Of a stretch of DNA of 64,000 bases, positions 1 through 13,590 are shown piece by piece. The translations under genes and the position numbers were made by a program. The stretch is taken from the NCBI GenBank assembly GCA_944470555.2, contig OX104132.1:6147755-6211754 (forward strand). The letters run 5' to 3'. Positions within the stretch are counted from its first letter, which is position 1, and every line of letters begins with the position of its first letter. The DNA comes from Heterobilharzia americana. Taxonomy: Eukaryota; Platyhelminthes; Trematoda; Strigeidida; Schistosomatidae. The notes under the pieces were generated by a model, which had not been told where the DNA came from, ran no database searches, and worked only from the letters and a program-made list of their open reading frames with translations.

Positions 1-2485
1 TTCGCTGCCTCTTCTATCAACTTGTTAGTTTTTGCCTGCAGATCTTCAAGTTTATGTGACATCAGGCACAAGTCATCGGCGAAATCCAAATCTTCTAGGT
101 TCTTTTCCTCAGTCCAGTGTATCCCCCTCTTCTCGTTGCCCACTGTTTGCTGCATGACCCAGTCCACCACAATCACGAATATCATGGGGGATAGTAGGCA
201 ACCTTGTTTCACTCCTGTCTTCACTTCAAAAGCATCACTGAGCTGAGCTTCCCATTGTGAATTACTTGGCATGTGGCATCTTCATATAGTTGTTGAATGA
301 GGCGGATAAAGGTTTGCGGTACTCCGTAGTAATGAAGCAGCTTCCAAATTACCTCTCGGTCGACGCTGTCAAAGGCCTTCTCAAAGTTGAGGTAGAGAGC
401 TGATTGCCATTCTATGCTCTGTTCTATGATGATGCGAAGCGTTGCAATTTGGTCAGCACATGATTTGTACTTCCTGAATTCAGCCAGCCTGTTCCGGTCG
501 TAGTTTTGAATCCAGTGCACCCTTAAGCCTCTCCAGGATGATGCGGCTTAATATTTTACTTGGGGTGGACAGGAGAGTGATTCCGCGCCAGTTCTTGCAA
601 ACACTGAGGTCTCCCTTCTTCGGCAGTTTGACAAGGTAACCCTTCTTCCAATCAATGGCCAGGTACCTTCTCTTCCTTCCACACCTTCTGCAATAGTGGT
701 GTGAGCATGTCTACTGTTATCTCTGCGTCTGTTCTCAGCGCTTCTGGCGGTATCCCATCTGGTCCTGTTGCTTTCCCGCATTTCAGTAGCTTTATGGCGC
801 TCAGGACTTCCATTTTTGGTGGAGGATTTATGTTCACTTGTAGTTCAGCGGCTGTAGGTGGTATTTCTGGACGAAGTGCAGGTGGTGGTCGATTCAAGAG
901 CTTCTTGAAGTGGTCTGCCCATTGTTTCCTTTGTTTCTCTTCTTCCGTAATTAAATTTCCTTCTTCATCTTTTATTGGTTTCATCTGTGTTGATCTCTTC
1001 CTTGATAGCAACCTGGTTATTTGATACAGTGTCGTCAGGTCTCTTTTACCTGCAGCCTGTTCTGCTTCACTTGCCAGTGTTTCGTAGAAGTGTCTTTAGT
1101 CTTTGCGTGCACTCTTCTTTACTTCTTTGTTCAGTGTTTTATACATTGTGCTCAGTTCCTCTTGTCGTTGAGCATCCATGCACTGGTTTATCTTCTGTTT
1201 CACCATCCTCCTCTCCTTTATCAGTTTCCATGTGTCCGTTGAGATCCATTGCTTGTCTTCTTTCTTCTTCCCTCCTAATACTGTTGTGCAGGTTTCTTTC
1301 CACATAGCTTTCAAAGACTTCCAGCGTTCTTCCACACAGGTTTCTTCAGGGATGTTCCTCGATATCTCCCATTTTGTCTTGATGGCTGCCTTGAAGATCT
1401 CCTTTGTAGTTTCATCCTTCAGATTCCGAGTGTTGTACTTGAATTGAGGTCTATCACCAGTTTCCTTGAAGGCTTTTAACTTGATTTGGAAGGTTCATTG
1501 CACTAGATAGTGAGTGGTCTGAACCTACATCTGCTCCTCTTCTTGACCTTGTGTTAAGTAGACTGCGTCTCCATTTTCTTCATATTGGGATGAAGTCGCT
1601 CTGATTTTTAGTGTGTCCATCTGGTGAAATCGAATCCATGTCGCTTTGTGGATATCCTTGTGCTTGAACAATTCTCCATTCTCGTTCATCACCTGACCGA
1701 GCGCTTCCCGGCCCATGGTTAGTTCTCTTCCTGTGTTGTCCCCTCCCAGTTTGACATTCATGTTACCCATTAGAATTTTGATATCGCCAACTGGAGTGGT
1801 ATCTTGTCCAGTGTTGATTGCAGTTGTCTGTAGAATTCCTCTTTTTTCTCTTACTCTGCATTATTTGTAGATGTATAGCGTAGCATTGAATGATTGTGAC
1901 TTTCCTTCCTTTTGAGTTGAATCTTGCTGTCATGATCCTGATACTGGAGGAGATTGTTTCCCACTGCATGAGAGACAGCTTTCGATGTTCTTGGGGACAT
2001 CATGATAGCCACTCCACAACTCAGTGTGCTCGTGGTTTTCGTCTGGGTGACAATATCGGAGTAGATTATTGATTCTCCAGTTGACAGTTTGGGGGTTCAC
2101 TCCCATGCCATCTACTTTCGCAAATTCCTAGCACATCAATGCTATACCTCCTCATCTATTTTGCAATCTGGGCAGCCTTGCTAGGTTCATACATGGTGCG
2201 GACATTCCATGTCCCCATGTTTACTTTCACTTTCATCGAGATAAGAGAAGACACATCGGCCAATTGGCTTTCCGATGGCTTTCACCAACTGGCATCATTT
2301 CGCCCCTCCGATTCCAGAGAGAAATAATTTTGTTTTCACTTTTTATATTTTGTTTGTGCTTTGAAGTTTCTTTAGCGGTTAGATTTGTTTTACGGGGTAG
2401 GGTTGCTAGCCCTATGCCCAACCTTCCCTCTTTACCCGGGCTTAGGACCGGTTAGTAACTAGTGAACTAGTTAACCAGGCGAGGT
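1..2485 (-). mobile_element. RTE-1 copy 1, 3' part cut by window edge
   Basis: A non-LTR retrotransposon with its 5' end (AACCTCGCCTGG on the minus strand) at about 2,485 and its RT domain running off the left edge. It aligns with copy 2 (17,383-20,660) over the 5' 2.5 kb. Recognisable pieces are the endonuclease region at 1,525-2,100, the KCGKATGPDGIPPEALRTDA motif at 652-1,011 and the RT core FEKAFDSVDREVIWKLL at 221-520. Frameshifts and a deletion break the reading frame, so it cannot encode an intact protein. From about 1,480 to 2,485 it shares diagnostic variants with copy 3, and the rest is closer to copy 2. Confidence 0.9.
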
Positions 2486-2904
2486 TTTACCACACTAAGA
2501 TAGATAAAAATAGTAGTTAATCTGTGAGTATGATCAAACAACTGACCAACTGTAAATATTAACACGCTACATATACAATAACAGAATAAAGAACATTGTT
2601 TCGTAAAGACAAGTATTCTTATTGGCTGGAAAAATAACACGGGACATTTTAAGCAACAACAAAGAAAAACCACGAGAATAAATGAATTCACATTTGGGAG
2701 ATTTGAAAATTGATAAGAGTAGATCTACGGATACCAATGCGATGTGTTCCACTTTTAGGTTGTCAAATACTGTATACAACTATTTACTTTTCTCAAATAA
2801 TACAACTTTAACGACCATGAACAAAATCACCGAAACAAATAAAGTCAATAATATTATAGAACAGGGGTTGACGATTTCAAGTTCAGGAAAAATCATGTGT
2901 ATCT

Positions 2905-3080
2905 AAGTGTCTGTGACTTATTGACGATGGGTCAAGGATTTGGCTCCTGCTTCACCTCTACCGAGGTCTTGATAAGCTACGTGATATCATCAATAGCCCT
3001 TATACAATGAGTGTAGTTCACTGCTTACTGCGTGAATGCGCACAAGCTATCGATGTCGATTCGGAGCAGTACACTCAAAC
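2905..3080 (+). mobile_element. SINE-C copy
   Basis: GCTCCTGCTTCACCTCTACCGAGG, then ATCATCAATAGCCCTTATACAATGAG and CACTGCTTACTGCGTGAATG. This is the forward family signature. Confidence 0.6.
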
Positions 3081-3679
3081 AGCGAGAGGAACATAAGTCA
3101 ACGCCTTAAGAAGTCAGAGGATCCTAGTATTTATATCTGTTAGCAAAGGTACTAATTGCTATTCATTGCTAGTTTTCATCTTTTTTGTAATACACGTTCA
3201 AATGAATCAATCTCCGTCGGTATAAGGGCTCGTATACACAGGCCTTGATACCGCTTGAAGATTGACTCATTATGCCATAACTTATTCTTTGATAATAAAC
3301 AAGATTTTAAGAAATGCATATACTATTCATATTTAAAAGACCAAAATACGGAGAATTCAACCAACATATTTGTGTTTCGCATGAAATTTTCATTCGCTTT
3401 TCTCCGAAATATATGGTGCGATAAGATGAAAAGAAGTTTAAAACAACCAACATCATTTATAATGAGACGGACATACAAGTCAATGAAGAATATGGTATAT
3501 TTATTTATCCATCAGTTTTTGTTGTCATGATTGTGAGTGGAATACAAAGTGCAGAAAGAAGCAATCATAACCAAATTGATCAGTGTATAACAAAGGAAAG
3601 AATACATAAATAAACGTTAATAAAAACATCAAAGTTTCTATGAAAAAGGATGTTTACATCTGTGTCACTCGGTTCACTT

Positions 3680-3960
3680 TTACGTTGTATCACCAAGAGT
3701 ATACAAGCCTTAATTCATATCGCGTCGAGATCACTTGCCTACACGGATCAGATCGACAGTCGGAGACTTCGTGAACTGGTGTCACGCAGTGGATCACCTC
3801 CATCAGCTTTCTTCAGATTTCCATTCAACTTTAGCTGATGAATCGCGCGTCAAAGTAGGCGGCGACAAAGTACGTACGACACGTATTCGAGCCATCCTCA
3901 TTGGTGGAAGCCCACTACCTCATCGACTATCTTCTATTCCTTGTCTTTTACTCAATGTCT
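3680..3960 (-). mobile_element. RTE-2 scrap (weak)
   Basis: Segments such as GTCGGAGACTTCGTGAACTGGTGTCACGCAGTGG resemble the antisense of the RTE-2 C-terminal coding region seen at 25.6 and 63.2 kb. It is heavily decayed. Confidence 0.45.
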
Positions 3961-5229
3961 ACCTCACACGGTGAGGTAGGCTAGCAATGTAATGGAATGT
4001 CACCTTCAGGTCAAGATATAAACTAGATGTCGCCTACCGGTAAGCATAACTGTATTCCAGTGTCTGCTGAAGAGTGAAGATCTGATCGATGCACCCTCAT
4101 CAAGGCCTGAGACCTACATGGTTTTCCCTAGTTCCAGTAAAGCGCCGAATAATTATGAACCGAAGGACCTTAGATAAGTTGTTAGATAAACTGATTCTTT
4201 CATAATTTCCGCTAGAAGACTTGTGTACTTCCGTGTAAAAACAACATTTTGCAACTTAAACATCACATACTCAAGCGTATAGTTATTGGAATCCAAGATA
4301 GTAGGACTATCATGATAGCATTGTGGAGTCGTAAAGACTGAAATATTAGATAACATACGAGAAAATAAAAAATATATCACATGGTTGAACGCAAGGTAAC
4401 CATGTGTACAGCTTTCTATCGATTTTATCGAATAATTCAGTCCACTTCATGTTATAACGAGTCAGCGTATCTTGTTTTCAGATACTTCAAGCAGCTAGAA
4501 GTCATTAAAATGTTTACAATTAATTAGCTCTACCAGGGATTTTCCAAAATATCGCATTGACCTTACATGTAGTTATGTGATAGGATAAGTAAGCGTAAAT
4601 CAATAGTAATAAGGTTTTGTAGGAGACTCGGGAAGTTGAGGTTGCCGACGTTTGTATTCACATGATCAAATTGGCAGTACATCTTCTACCTAACTACCTT
4701 TTTCTTCATCTTCTGATGAATGCAGGAATTATCGAGAGTGGGATCTAAAGTTCATTGTTTGGGCATTCACACAGATTTGCAATCTACATAATACCTGTGC
4801 TAAATCGCTTAAATTTAGCGGGCAAATTTACAACTTGATTGACATAATTAGATCAGAATGGAGAACTAGAAACTGTGAATTCGATCAGTTAGCAGTGGTT
4901 TAGTGGCTCGTGTCACCAACAGACATTCTTATTCCGCTGTAAACCATTGTTCATCATTAATATCAAAATACAAAGTACCAGCGATATCGAGCCATCCGAT
5001 CAGGAGCCTATATGCCAGTAGTAGTCAATCACCTGACCGATGATAGCAGCTACCTTAAGGTAGTCATCAGGCTTGTACACCACACTGCTCCAATGATCTG
5101 CGTTGGTGAAAAATTTGTTCCCTTGAGGTCCTACCATACCAGAAAAACTTGATGAATAGTGGTTAGACAATAAGCAGTTACCACTATAGTGTAAATTGCT
5201 ACGATGTGATACGGTCAGAGGGTGAATTT

Positions 5230-8200
5230 GAACTGCTAGCTGGACGAGAATGTGATAGCAGTAAGGTGTTCCCCCAGAACGATCAGATGAAGCACACTGA
5301 TGCTGCCTTCCCTATGTGAATGGAAGGGGTAAGTAAAGGTCAGTCCCCAAAATACTACACTCCCACACCAGGCAGTGTGCCGATACCTGCAACAAGAATC
5401 CATATTCGCATTCAAAACGAAAAACCAAGATCTCAAACTTACTACAAGAGGATATGACAGGACTCAAACTGATGTCTCATGAGCTCTATGGTCACGCACA
5501 AAACCCTTCCTTTTCAGGTACATAAGGTAGAAGTAGCCTTCCATGGTTTGAGCAGCTGGAAGTGTCAACCACCTGCACGCTTCCAGTAGCATACATGACC
5601 CAATCAAATATAAATTATCCTCCTCAACACTGTCTCCTCCTTTGCCTTCACCTCCTGATACTAATACAAGGACTCTTACGCCTTACACAAACTCTCACTT
5701 CGCCACCATTGCTAACGATCAAAGCCATCGAAACCTCAGTCTTAATCTCCAAAACCCCGCCATCGATTTCATCTAAGAGCTTTCAACGTCCGAACGCCAG
5801 GTCAAACCGGACAGCAACCATCGCTCGCCAAAAACACTGAAATATTTAGCCATGGATACACACTGCGTCTCTGAGACACAAATGCGGTCATTAAACTGAC
5901 CTCATTTGACAGGTACGGTGAGTCTTCAAAATTCACCATATGAGTATCTGGAGACCTAACAGCTCTCATGGGCTCGCTGGTACGTTGTGAATGTCTGCGC
6001 CTTCGCGGCCGCAAGAAACAGGACAGTTAGATCTCTGCGTTCGACTGGAAAATGAGGCGACAAGTAAGCATTCACAGAGGAGCTAGCTAAGCATTTATCT
6101 CAACATGATAGTAAACCTCATCCTGAAGAAACCTAAAGTGATATTAGGTCTCCTGTAGAAACAGCGGTAAATACACCCGAAAATTAGAAAACATTACTGG
6201 ATCTCCGTGACATGACGTAAACTGATTTATGCGAGAAGACGGATTCCAGCTATCTTTGATTACAACGAAAGGTGAAAGCAACTGATGCGTAAATGAACCA
6301 AGTCTTCGCAATGACCACGAGCAGTGGTGAGTGACGAAAGCGAAAGACATGGCGTCAAAGTCGGGTAGCACCGGTCAACTATTTGGGCTTATTAAGGATA
6401 CCGGCAAGAAGAAAACGATGGTGAGTGAAACCACCGAAAAGTATGGGACACTGATAACCTCCCAGGGTGGATGGCTGGAACATTGGACAGAACACTTAAG
6501 CCCAGTTCAGCTGGCCCACAGCAACGCTTCTGTTGCCCAACATCCTGTCTGAAAGTGAATGAGACGTAGATGTCGGTCCTCCAACTCTTCTCGAAGTTGA
6601 TAAGGTTGTATCCAACCGAAAACGACGGAAAGCAGCAGGACCTGACAGATAGCCAACAGAAAGTTTCAAGGATGAAGGTAAGGGATTGCTGCTTAGAGCG
6701 AAGTAGGTAACAGGTAGTGCATGGAAATCAGAGGTAGTGCCATCAGACTGGTCTATTTCACTGACATTCTCAGTCTGTAAGAAGGAAGAGTAGTGTTCCT
6801 GCGTCAACTGTAGGAAAACTAGTTTGACTAATAGTGTCAAAGATTCTTGGATCAATAGTTATTTGATGCCTTACTAGAGGTAGAGAAAATCAGGCAGGTT
6901 TCAAACAGAGCTGAACAAGGGTGCATCGATCGAATTTTTAGCCTCCAGCAGGTTCTGAAATACAGGGATACCTACTGGTAACCAACACATGCCATATTTC
7001 TTGTCCTGAAGGCGGCATTCGACTCCGTCGACTGTGAGGCGTTGTGCCAGTGTCTGACTGAAGGGAAAACCGACTAAGTATATAAAACTTATCAAAGCTC
7101 GAACTCATACAGCCATGTAAGGGCTTATCGAGAGTTGTCAGGGCTGCCCACTGTCACCATTTCTATCTAACTTCGTCATAGACGTAGTAATGGACACAAT
7201 CTTAGGTACGTCTGACTTTAAAGGGACTGATCTACTTCTTGGAGGTCGTTTGGTTGACTTGGAGTATCCATTCGATACTATCCTAGTGGGTTAAGATGCT
7301 GACAAAATACAGGGTCTTTTGTATATGTTGAGGATAAATCTGAGTACGTCTGGTTAGCATACGTTTTGTACCTGTCAAATGTAAGATGATGCTATAGGAG
7401 TAGACTGACACTACTCCTCAGTTCACTGATAAAGAGTGATGTTGTGGAACACATAGACCACCTTACTTAAATGGAAAACTGCATCAAACTGTAGCAGCTA
7501 GTTGCTGACGAAATCTCAGTTCGGATACAGAAGGCCTGTTTGGCACTTGCTGATTCGCATCATCTGTGATACTGACTGGCAAGACTTCAAACTATCTACT
7601 AAAGGACAAGAATGCTGCTCTGTCCAGTATACGGCTGTGACACATGGCCTTTATCAAAGGTGTTTGCGTAACAATACTCACACTTTATGGAATTGTCAAA
7701 TAAGAAATGTTGGGGTCAGGCGAGGAGTGCCAGGCAAGAGAGTTAAGATAATTGACAAGGTTGTGGATTCTTATCGGCACAGATGGCTCGGACATGTACT
7801 GCGCACACTAAGCCATCACCCACCTCGACGTGTCATCCCAGGGGTTGTTCAATTAGGTTTGAAGAGGGTTCAGGGTGGCAAGACCGAGATGTAGGACCAG
7901 TCGATGAAGGCAGTCACTATCGGTCTGCGAAATGTAGGGAGATGAAAACAGCCTGATCGGGGTCCGCGAGACGATAGGAATCAGTGGATGAGAACTCTTG
8001 GTGACATGGTTGGAAATCGGTCACAATGGCAAAGACGTATTCATTCCTTAACATCTTCCAAACCTCGAATATTTGCACTAACCTACATCTTCAAATTGTT
8101 TATTTGCTCACACAACTTTGTCTACTTTGATATCAGTCTTTCTCTATCCCCTTTTTCTTTGTATACTGCTGTGAAGTGTGACAACTTGAATCGATGCACT

Positions 8201-8232
8201 TGTGTGCGAGTTTCTATGTTGATTCTATCTCC
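5230..8232 (+). mobile_element. RTE-2 copy, long but decayed (leader, EN, RT, 3' end)
   Basis: This is the most complete copy of the second RTE-like family. Leader-like sequence at 5,230-5,450 recurs inverted at 51.2 kb. The endonuclease start, read as FNVRTPGQTGQQPSLAKTL, then AMDTHCVSETQ, lies at about 5,775-5,910. RT upstream motifs (GLIKDTGKKKTMVSETTEKY, WLEHWTEHL) are at 6,331-6,552. The RT core is at about 6,890-7,640 with stops, and the C-terminal HRWLGHVLRTLSHHPPRR at 7,502-7,894. A characteristic 3' end (CTTTGTCTACTTTGATATCA... to TTCTATGTTGATT) closes it. Frameshifts throughout make it non-functional. The family may correspond to schistosome SR2-type RTE, but I cannot verify the name. 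Confidence 0.75.
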
Positions 8233-8331
8233 TTGTTTGTCAGTGGTCCATGCATTCGGTCCAAACAACGAGGGAGATTTACAGGCCATAACGTCAAAAC
8301 TGTACTACATCCATCACAGAAGGAGTGGTTC

Positions 8332-8520
8332 TTGTGACTCAGTGGTCTAGTGGATAACGCTGTCATTTGAAGTAATTGGTCCTGAGCCCTAGTGGAGAGG
8401 AAACCACTTACTATAAAGTAGGTACATCCAGTTAGCGAGTCCCGAGTGGGACGAAACGCGTGTCCTGGATTACACTACTAGTCACTATTCATGATTAATG
8501 TCAAGACACCCCTATTGTTA
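8332..8520 (+). mobile_element. SINE-A copy
   Basis: A tRNA-derived repeat: GTGACTCAGTGGTCTAGTGGATAACG (A-box-like), a decayed B box, then GTACATCCAGTTAGCGAGTCCC and GGACGAAACGCGTGTCCTGGATT. In general form it resembles the schistosome alpha SINEs, but the name is unverified. Confidence 0.7.
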
Positions 8521-8734
8521 AGACTATTTGCCGTCCATGACAACGAAAGTAAAGATGAACAACTACAGGAACCAGAAAGTAAATGATGTCTGAAAATACT
8601 GAAACAGATCAGGTTTCATCAATGGTTCGGATATTGCACTGTAGACTCTTAGCTGCAGCTCACTGATCAAAGGACTCAACTATCACCCACCAGGTCAAAT
8701 ACCACCACACAAAGAAAACGTTTTTGCGGACAGG

Positions 8735-8835
8735 TAGTATTGGTTAGCGCTCACACAATGGGTATAGCTCACTGCCTATAGCATGAATGTGTACGTAGTT
8801 ACTGAGTGCATTTTAATCAGGTTCTGATAAGTGTG
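8735..8835 (+). mobile_element. SINE-C 3' fragment
   Basis: CACACAATGGGTATAGCTCACTGCC ... GAATGTGTACGTAGTTACTGAG. Confidence 0.5.
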
Positions 8836-9490
8836 AAATATCGACTTGAAGTGGAGTATGTATCAACTCAAACAAATTAACAAATGAAAAGGTATAATAA
8901 ATCTGATATTGAGAAGTATCGATCAAACGTTGTCCTTAAAAAAATAGAATGGTAGCATTGACGATAGACTATAATAAAGATGACCTTTTTTCAACAGTAT
9001 TTGAATCACGATCACTGATAGGATCAGATAAAATTAAGTCTTTATACATCTCAATTATTATGTTCAATTCTTTTACTATGAAAGGATTAATAAGGCACAC
9101 TTCCGTCTACTATAATGATAGACAAAAGTTGTCACATGAAACCGTGCAAACGATAGTTGTTCACCGATTGAAATGTATGAAGTAGAAGTTTAGGAATTCA
9201 CAATAGATGATGTTTCAATTTGTTGGCGCTTAACACAAGTATAACACAAGTGAATAAGTGAACATCTAACCAATTATTCAAATATATCACATTCTAGACT
9301 ACAGCAAACGTAGTAAATTGAAACATCAAGTTACCCAACTGTGAACAGCCAACTTGCAAACTCGATTCATAAATCTTGATGACTATTTAGATAAAACTTT
9401 GATGAATAAATTCGTTACCGATTCTTTTAGATAACCTAGTCCTATAGGTTTGATTCAAAGACTACAACAAAAGTTCCTAACTTAGGCACC

Positions 9491-9524
9491 CACAGGTTAT
9501 ACAGGTTATAGAGGTTATACAGAT
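9491..9524. repeat. Short tandem repeat, three units of about 9-10 bp
   Basis: GGTTATACA, GGTTATAGA and GGTTATACA occur in succession. Probably trivial. Confidence 0.75.
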
Positions 9525-10324
9525 TTCATAATGACTGACTCCTCGGGATTGCGACAATCAGCTTATATTCATCAAATAGTTGTCTATATGAACACTCGAG
9601 ACTTAGAGACACTGTGAAATCATCACAAAAATGTAGGGTTCTCCGGTAGAACATACGAAAGATATAGAAAAGTTAGGACCGTTTAGAAAGGTAGAGTTGT
9701 TCTATATTGTGTACATAACTCAAATACTAAAACTTACGGGGAGAGACGTTTTTCGTGGACAAGATTTAATAATCCATATGAAATTCCACTTGTTTAAGTT
9801 TAAACATTCTAAGTATCGTTTACTTTTCCTAATACATTGCTGACTATGCCTGATTGCTTTTATTAATAAACCTATGTTCTAAATGATATGCTCAATATGT
9901 AGTTACCTCATCTTTATTTCTCTTCCAAACACTGAAAGAATGAGAACGCACTATTTAACATGTGTACAGGTTATTCTTTAGAACCCTCGACAATAAATTA
10001 CGTCAAATCCCTTGTGGCCGAAAACGAAACCTATCATCAACTGAAAGGTCAACCAGAATAGAATATATATTTATACCATGATGTTAAAAACCCTCAGGCA
10101 GATTAGGTAATACTCCAATTATCTTACAAAACGATGATTATCACACATTTAACATTTCAAGTATAACAAGTAAAGTCAATGAAAAAAACTATTGTTGGCC
10201 GGTTTTCCTTCGCTACCAATGTGTTTTATGGAAAATGACTGTATAACTTAGATACTACAGTATAATTACTTATAAGGGCTCTTATAAGGATATCACGGTA
10301 GATGCGGTAATCGAGTCTCAGTAG

Positions 10325-10560
10325 AAACAACATCTCTCACTGGGATGCAGATACATTCAGCTGAAGAGCCTCAAATAGGGAGAAATATGCATCATGGATT
10401 CTTCCGCTAGCCATCACACAGCGAATTACAATATACTGAAAAATAAGGCAATATCGAGGCATTCTCATAGGAGTCCATGAGCTAGCAGACACGTCAATTC
10501 GATTCAGAATAACAACGGGAAATTACAAGTATTAATGGGTAATAATAATTAATATCTGCT
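10325..10560 (+). mobile_element. SINE-A copy with long tail module
   Basis: The body (GCATCATGGATTCTTCCGCTAGCC) is followed by the tail AAGGCAATATCGAGGCATTC ... AACGGGAAATTACAAGTATT. The same body-tail order is seen at 56.35 kb. Confidence 0.65.
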
Positions 10561-10974
10561 ATTGTACCTCAGCGATTATTTGATATAGAGTGATGCAGTA
10601 TTATTTACAAGACGTTTCATGCGCAAATTATTGCTTATGGCAATGACAAAGTAATCAGACAACTTTAAACGTCCGGTTTATTTCTTGCGATCAACTCGTA
10701 TTTCTTATTTCCAATTAAAGTAGAATTATATAAACTTCTACATAGATGTTGCATCATTCCTAGATTTAGCAATCCATTTCAGTTTCCATGGTATTGTATC
10801 GGCCTTTAGTACAGATGATTTGTACTGCCTTAATGTATGATTAAGCGTCATTTTCTAGATAATAATAACAATTAAGCACTGGTATGCGAGATTTGGTTAA
10901 TTCTGTTTACTTCGACAATCTAACCGACCCAGATAGGGCTGCTAGTTTGACTCGGTAATCATGGCATAGTATTT

Positions 10975-11620
10975 TTTTTCAAAAACTAATCGATCAACAT
11001 CAACAAAGGATCGGGCATTACTGAACAACGACCCAAGTTGTCACACCTAATATCAGCACAACAAATAACAAAGCAGTAGGATTAAATATGAAGAAATAAA
11101 GAAAAGTCGGTCAAAAACAGTAAAAGAGAGGAAATAGAATTGAGAAAATGCTGAAATCAATATGGCGATTTAGATGAAGAAATGTAAAGATACATCTGCG
11201 CCACTGACATTGATTCTGAGCGATGTCATCTTCAGTGGTCAGCCTGAACCTGATTCAGCCAGCATTACACGACAAGACAGACAGTGATTAGGTATGCGTA
11301 ACAGATATCCCAGCCATTTTGGTCAATGAAGGTTCGCAACAGCATCAACTGAATTTCCTCTCTTCCCTACAACTCTACAACTGACTTCTTTACTGGAATG
11401 GTGAAGCTAAGACACAGTCTATGCTATGAAAGCATTGGAAGTCAAACACGAAAAGCCTTCTCATGTACTCTACATCTAATGGCCATCTTTTACAGCCATA
11501 CAGCGGAACAGAGTGAACTGTAGCACAGTACAAACGACCCTTAACCGACAATCGGATACCGCGGCTGTGCCATAGATGATGCGAGCTAGCGAAAGCCAGT
11601 CAAGCTAAAATCCGTAATAT
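10975..11620 (-). mobile_element. RTE-2 variant fragment, alternative 3' end
   Basis: It matches 40,250-40,920 over its length. The distinctive 3' region (on the plus strand GGGCATTACTGAACAACGAC ... ACACCTAATATCAGCACA) differs from the main RTE-2 3' end. Antisense RTE-2 C-terminal coding follows at 11,190-11,620. Confidence 0.7.
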
Positions 11621-11679
11621 CAGGAATAGAGTGTAGTAAAATTAAGATCTTTGTCAGAAAAATAATATGCATAATGCCG

Positions 11680-12572
11680 AGATAAGATTAAAGACCCTAG
11701 AAGATTTGGATTCCAACGATGATTTATGTCTGTCACATAAAATCGAAGATCGATCTATAGGTGAAAACTAACAAGTTGGTAGAACAGGCAGGGAAGCGGA
11801 GACGCGACTTCCTTCAGGCGAACGTAGAGAAGACAGAGGTGATGAAGTTACTCAACCAACAACAACAACAACAGTCACAACCAACAATCGATATTATCGG
11901 GAGAAATCTATAGGAAGTTGTCTTTCACCGACCTACCTGGGCAGCACCGTTTCAACTACAGGCGGCACAGATGAGGACGTCAAAGTCAGGATCGGAAAGA
12001 CAGCAAGACAAAACTTCATTAATCTGAAATCAGTGTGAACATCTACTGCACTGCGCTGCACTCAGTATAAGCAACAAAATCCGGATTTTCAACACCAATT
12101 CAATCAAGTCAGTGCTTCTATGTGATGGTTGAGAGACTTGGCGCGTTACGAAAAGCATTTCCAACAAACTGCAGACATTCATCAACAGCTGCCGCCTACA
12201 CTAGATACTGAAGATCAGATAACCAGAATAAATAAGCAACAAGAAACTCACTCTGGCAACAAACCAACCAACCAAGAACCTATCGCCAAACAAATATGAG
12301 GAAGAAAGTGGAGATGGATTGGATTGGACATACACTGAGAAGACCGTTTGGGGACGTCGCTCGCCAGGTCCTCGAGTGGAACCCAAGTAGGAAAGGACGA
12401 GTTTAGCGTCTAAGGGTGACACGGAGGAGATCATGTGAGGAAGAAATGAAAGCTTATGGATAGTCGTGGAGCCAGGTTAAAGGAGAAGACTGCAGCGAAG
12501 AGAGTGAAATGATGATGTGCTACTGAAGCCGCATGTTCCACTAGGAACCCAAGGGATAAATAACAATAATAA
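11680..12572 (+). mobile_element. RTE-1 copy 4, 5'-truncated 3' third
   Basis: The copy aligns with copy 3 from its RT FADD region (AAGACCCTAGAAGATTTGG) to the end, GGGATAAATAACAATAATAAG. It includes the Gln-rich CAACAACAACAACAACA run at about 11,860 and the conserved C-terminus. Several stops are present. 5' truncation is typical of target-primed reverse transcription. No target duplication was recognised. Confidence 0.85.
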
Positions 12573-13277
12573 GATTTTTCTAACCAGTATTTTCCACTCA
12601 TACAATAGAAAGTAATGTGGTTGAAAGCTAACGTATGCACTCAATACTGCGATGAATTGACTTTGGCTAAGGAGCGAGAGAATTTACTTACAAAAATCAC
12701 ATGCATATCAGTATATATGTATACATATGCATTAAAGGTTTTAGTTTATTGAGATTTTGAGATTTCATCAAGTCTCATCATCACTTTTTACTACGTGTTA
12801 TACCAAGAAAAAAAGAAAAGGAAATATCAATCAGACTGCGAATTACAGTCAGTTAAAGTAAGTGATGCGCATAATATTATACTACAACAACAAAACAAAC
12901 AAATCAACACCATATGGATTAGGCATTAAGTGTAGATTTGTGTACTAGAGTTCTTAGCAAAAGATGAATCGATCAATCTGTTTCATATAATGTTATGTTA
13001 GGATTTACGAAGGTTTATAGATGGAAAGAATAGTCCGGAAAGGTAAGTGAATGACAAAATCCAAGTATGAAGACACATATTTAACAGCCTGAAACAAGTA
13101 TCGAATAGTTGAGATATTTGTGTGTCTATTAAAAGCAGAATTCATTGCACAACAGTACTCTCCATATTAATGTATAGCTGCCTGTAAAATATAAAAATTC
13201 AAAGTGTTGCATCTTTCAAGGTTACAGGCTTTAAGTCACTCATCTCTTCAAATATTTTATAAACAGAAAGAATAACT

Positions 13278-13590
13278 GACTGTTGGTCTGAGTCACTTGG
13301 GTGGATACAGAATATCTGACTGGGTTCCCCGAGACCATAGAAACTAATTGTTGAGGAGTCTTAGTGACATATCTGAAAATTAGTCACACTGGCATAGATG
13401 TATTCACTCCTTGATGTCTTTTAAAGCTTGAATACTCTCACTAATTTTTAACTTCAAATTGTTTAATCTCTCACAAAACTTTGTCTACTTTGATATTAAT
13501 CTTTTTCTATCTACTTGTTCTTTGTATATTACTGTGAAGTGCAGTAACTTGAACCTACGGACTAGTGTGCGAGGTTCTATGTTGATAGAA
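13278..13590 (+). mobile_element. RTE-2 3' fragment
   Basis: GACTGTTGGTCTGAGTCA through the typical end ACAAAACTTTGTCTACTTTG ... GCGAGGTTCTATGTTGATA. It matches 7,905-8,232. Confidence 0.8.

Noticed and set aside
701..1450. Several plus-strand open frames of 70-119 codons over RTE-1 copy 1.
   Set aside because: They are antisense shadows of the RTE-1 coding strand and recur at the same positions in copy 2 (18,849-19,595).
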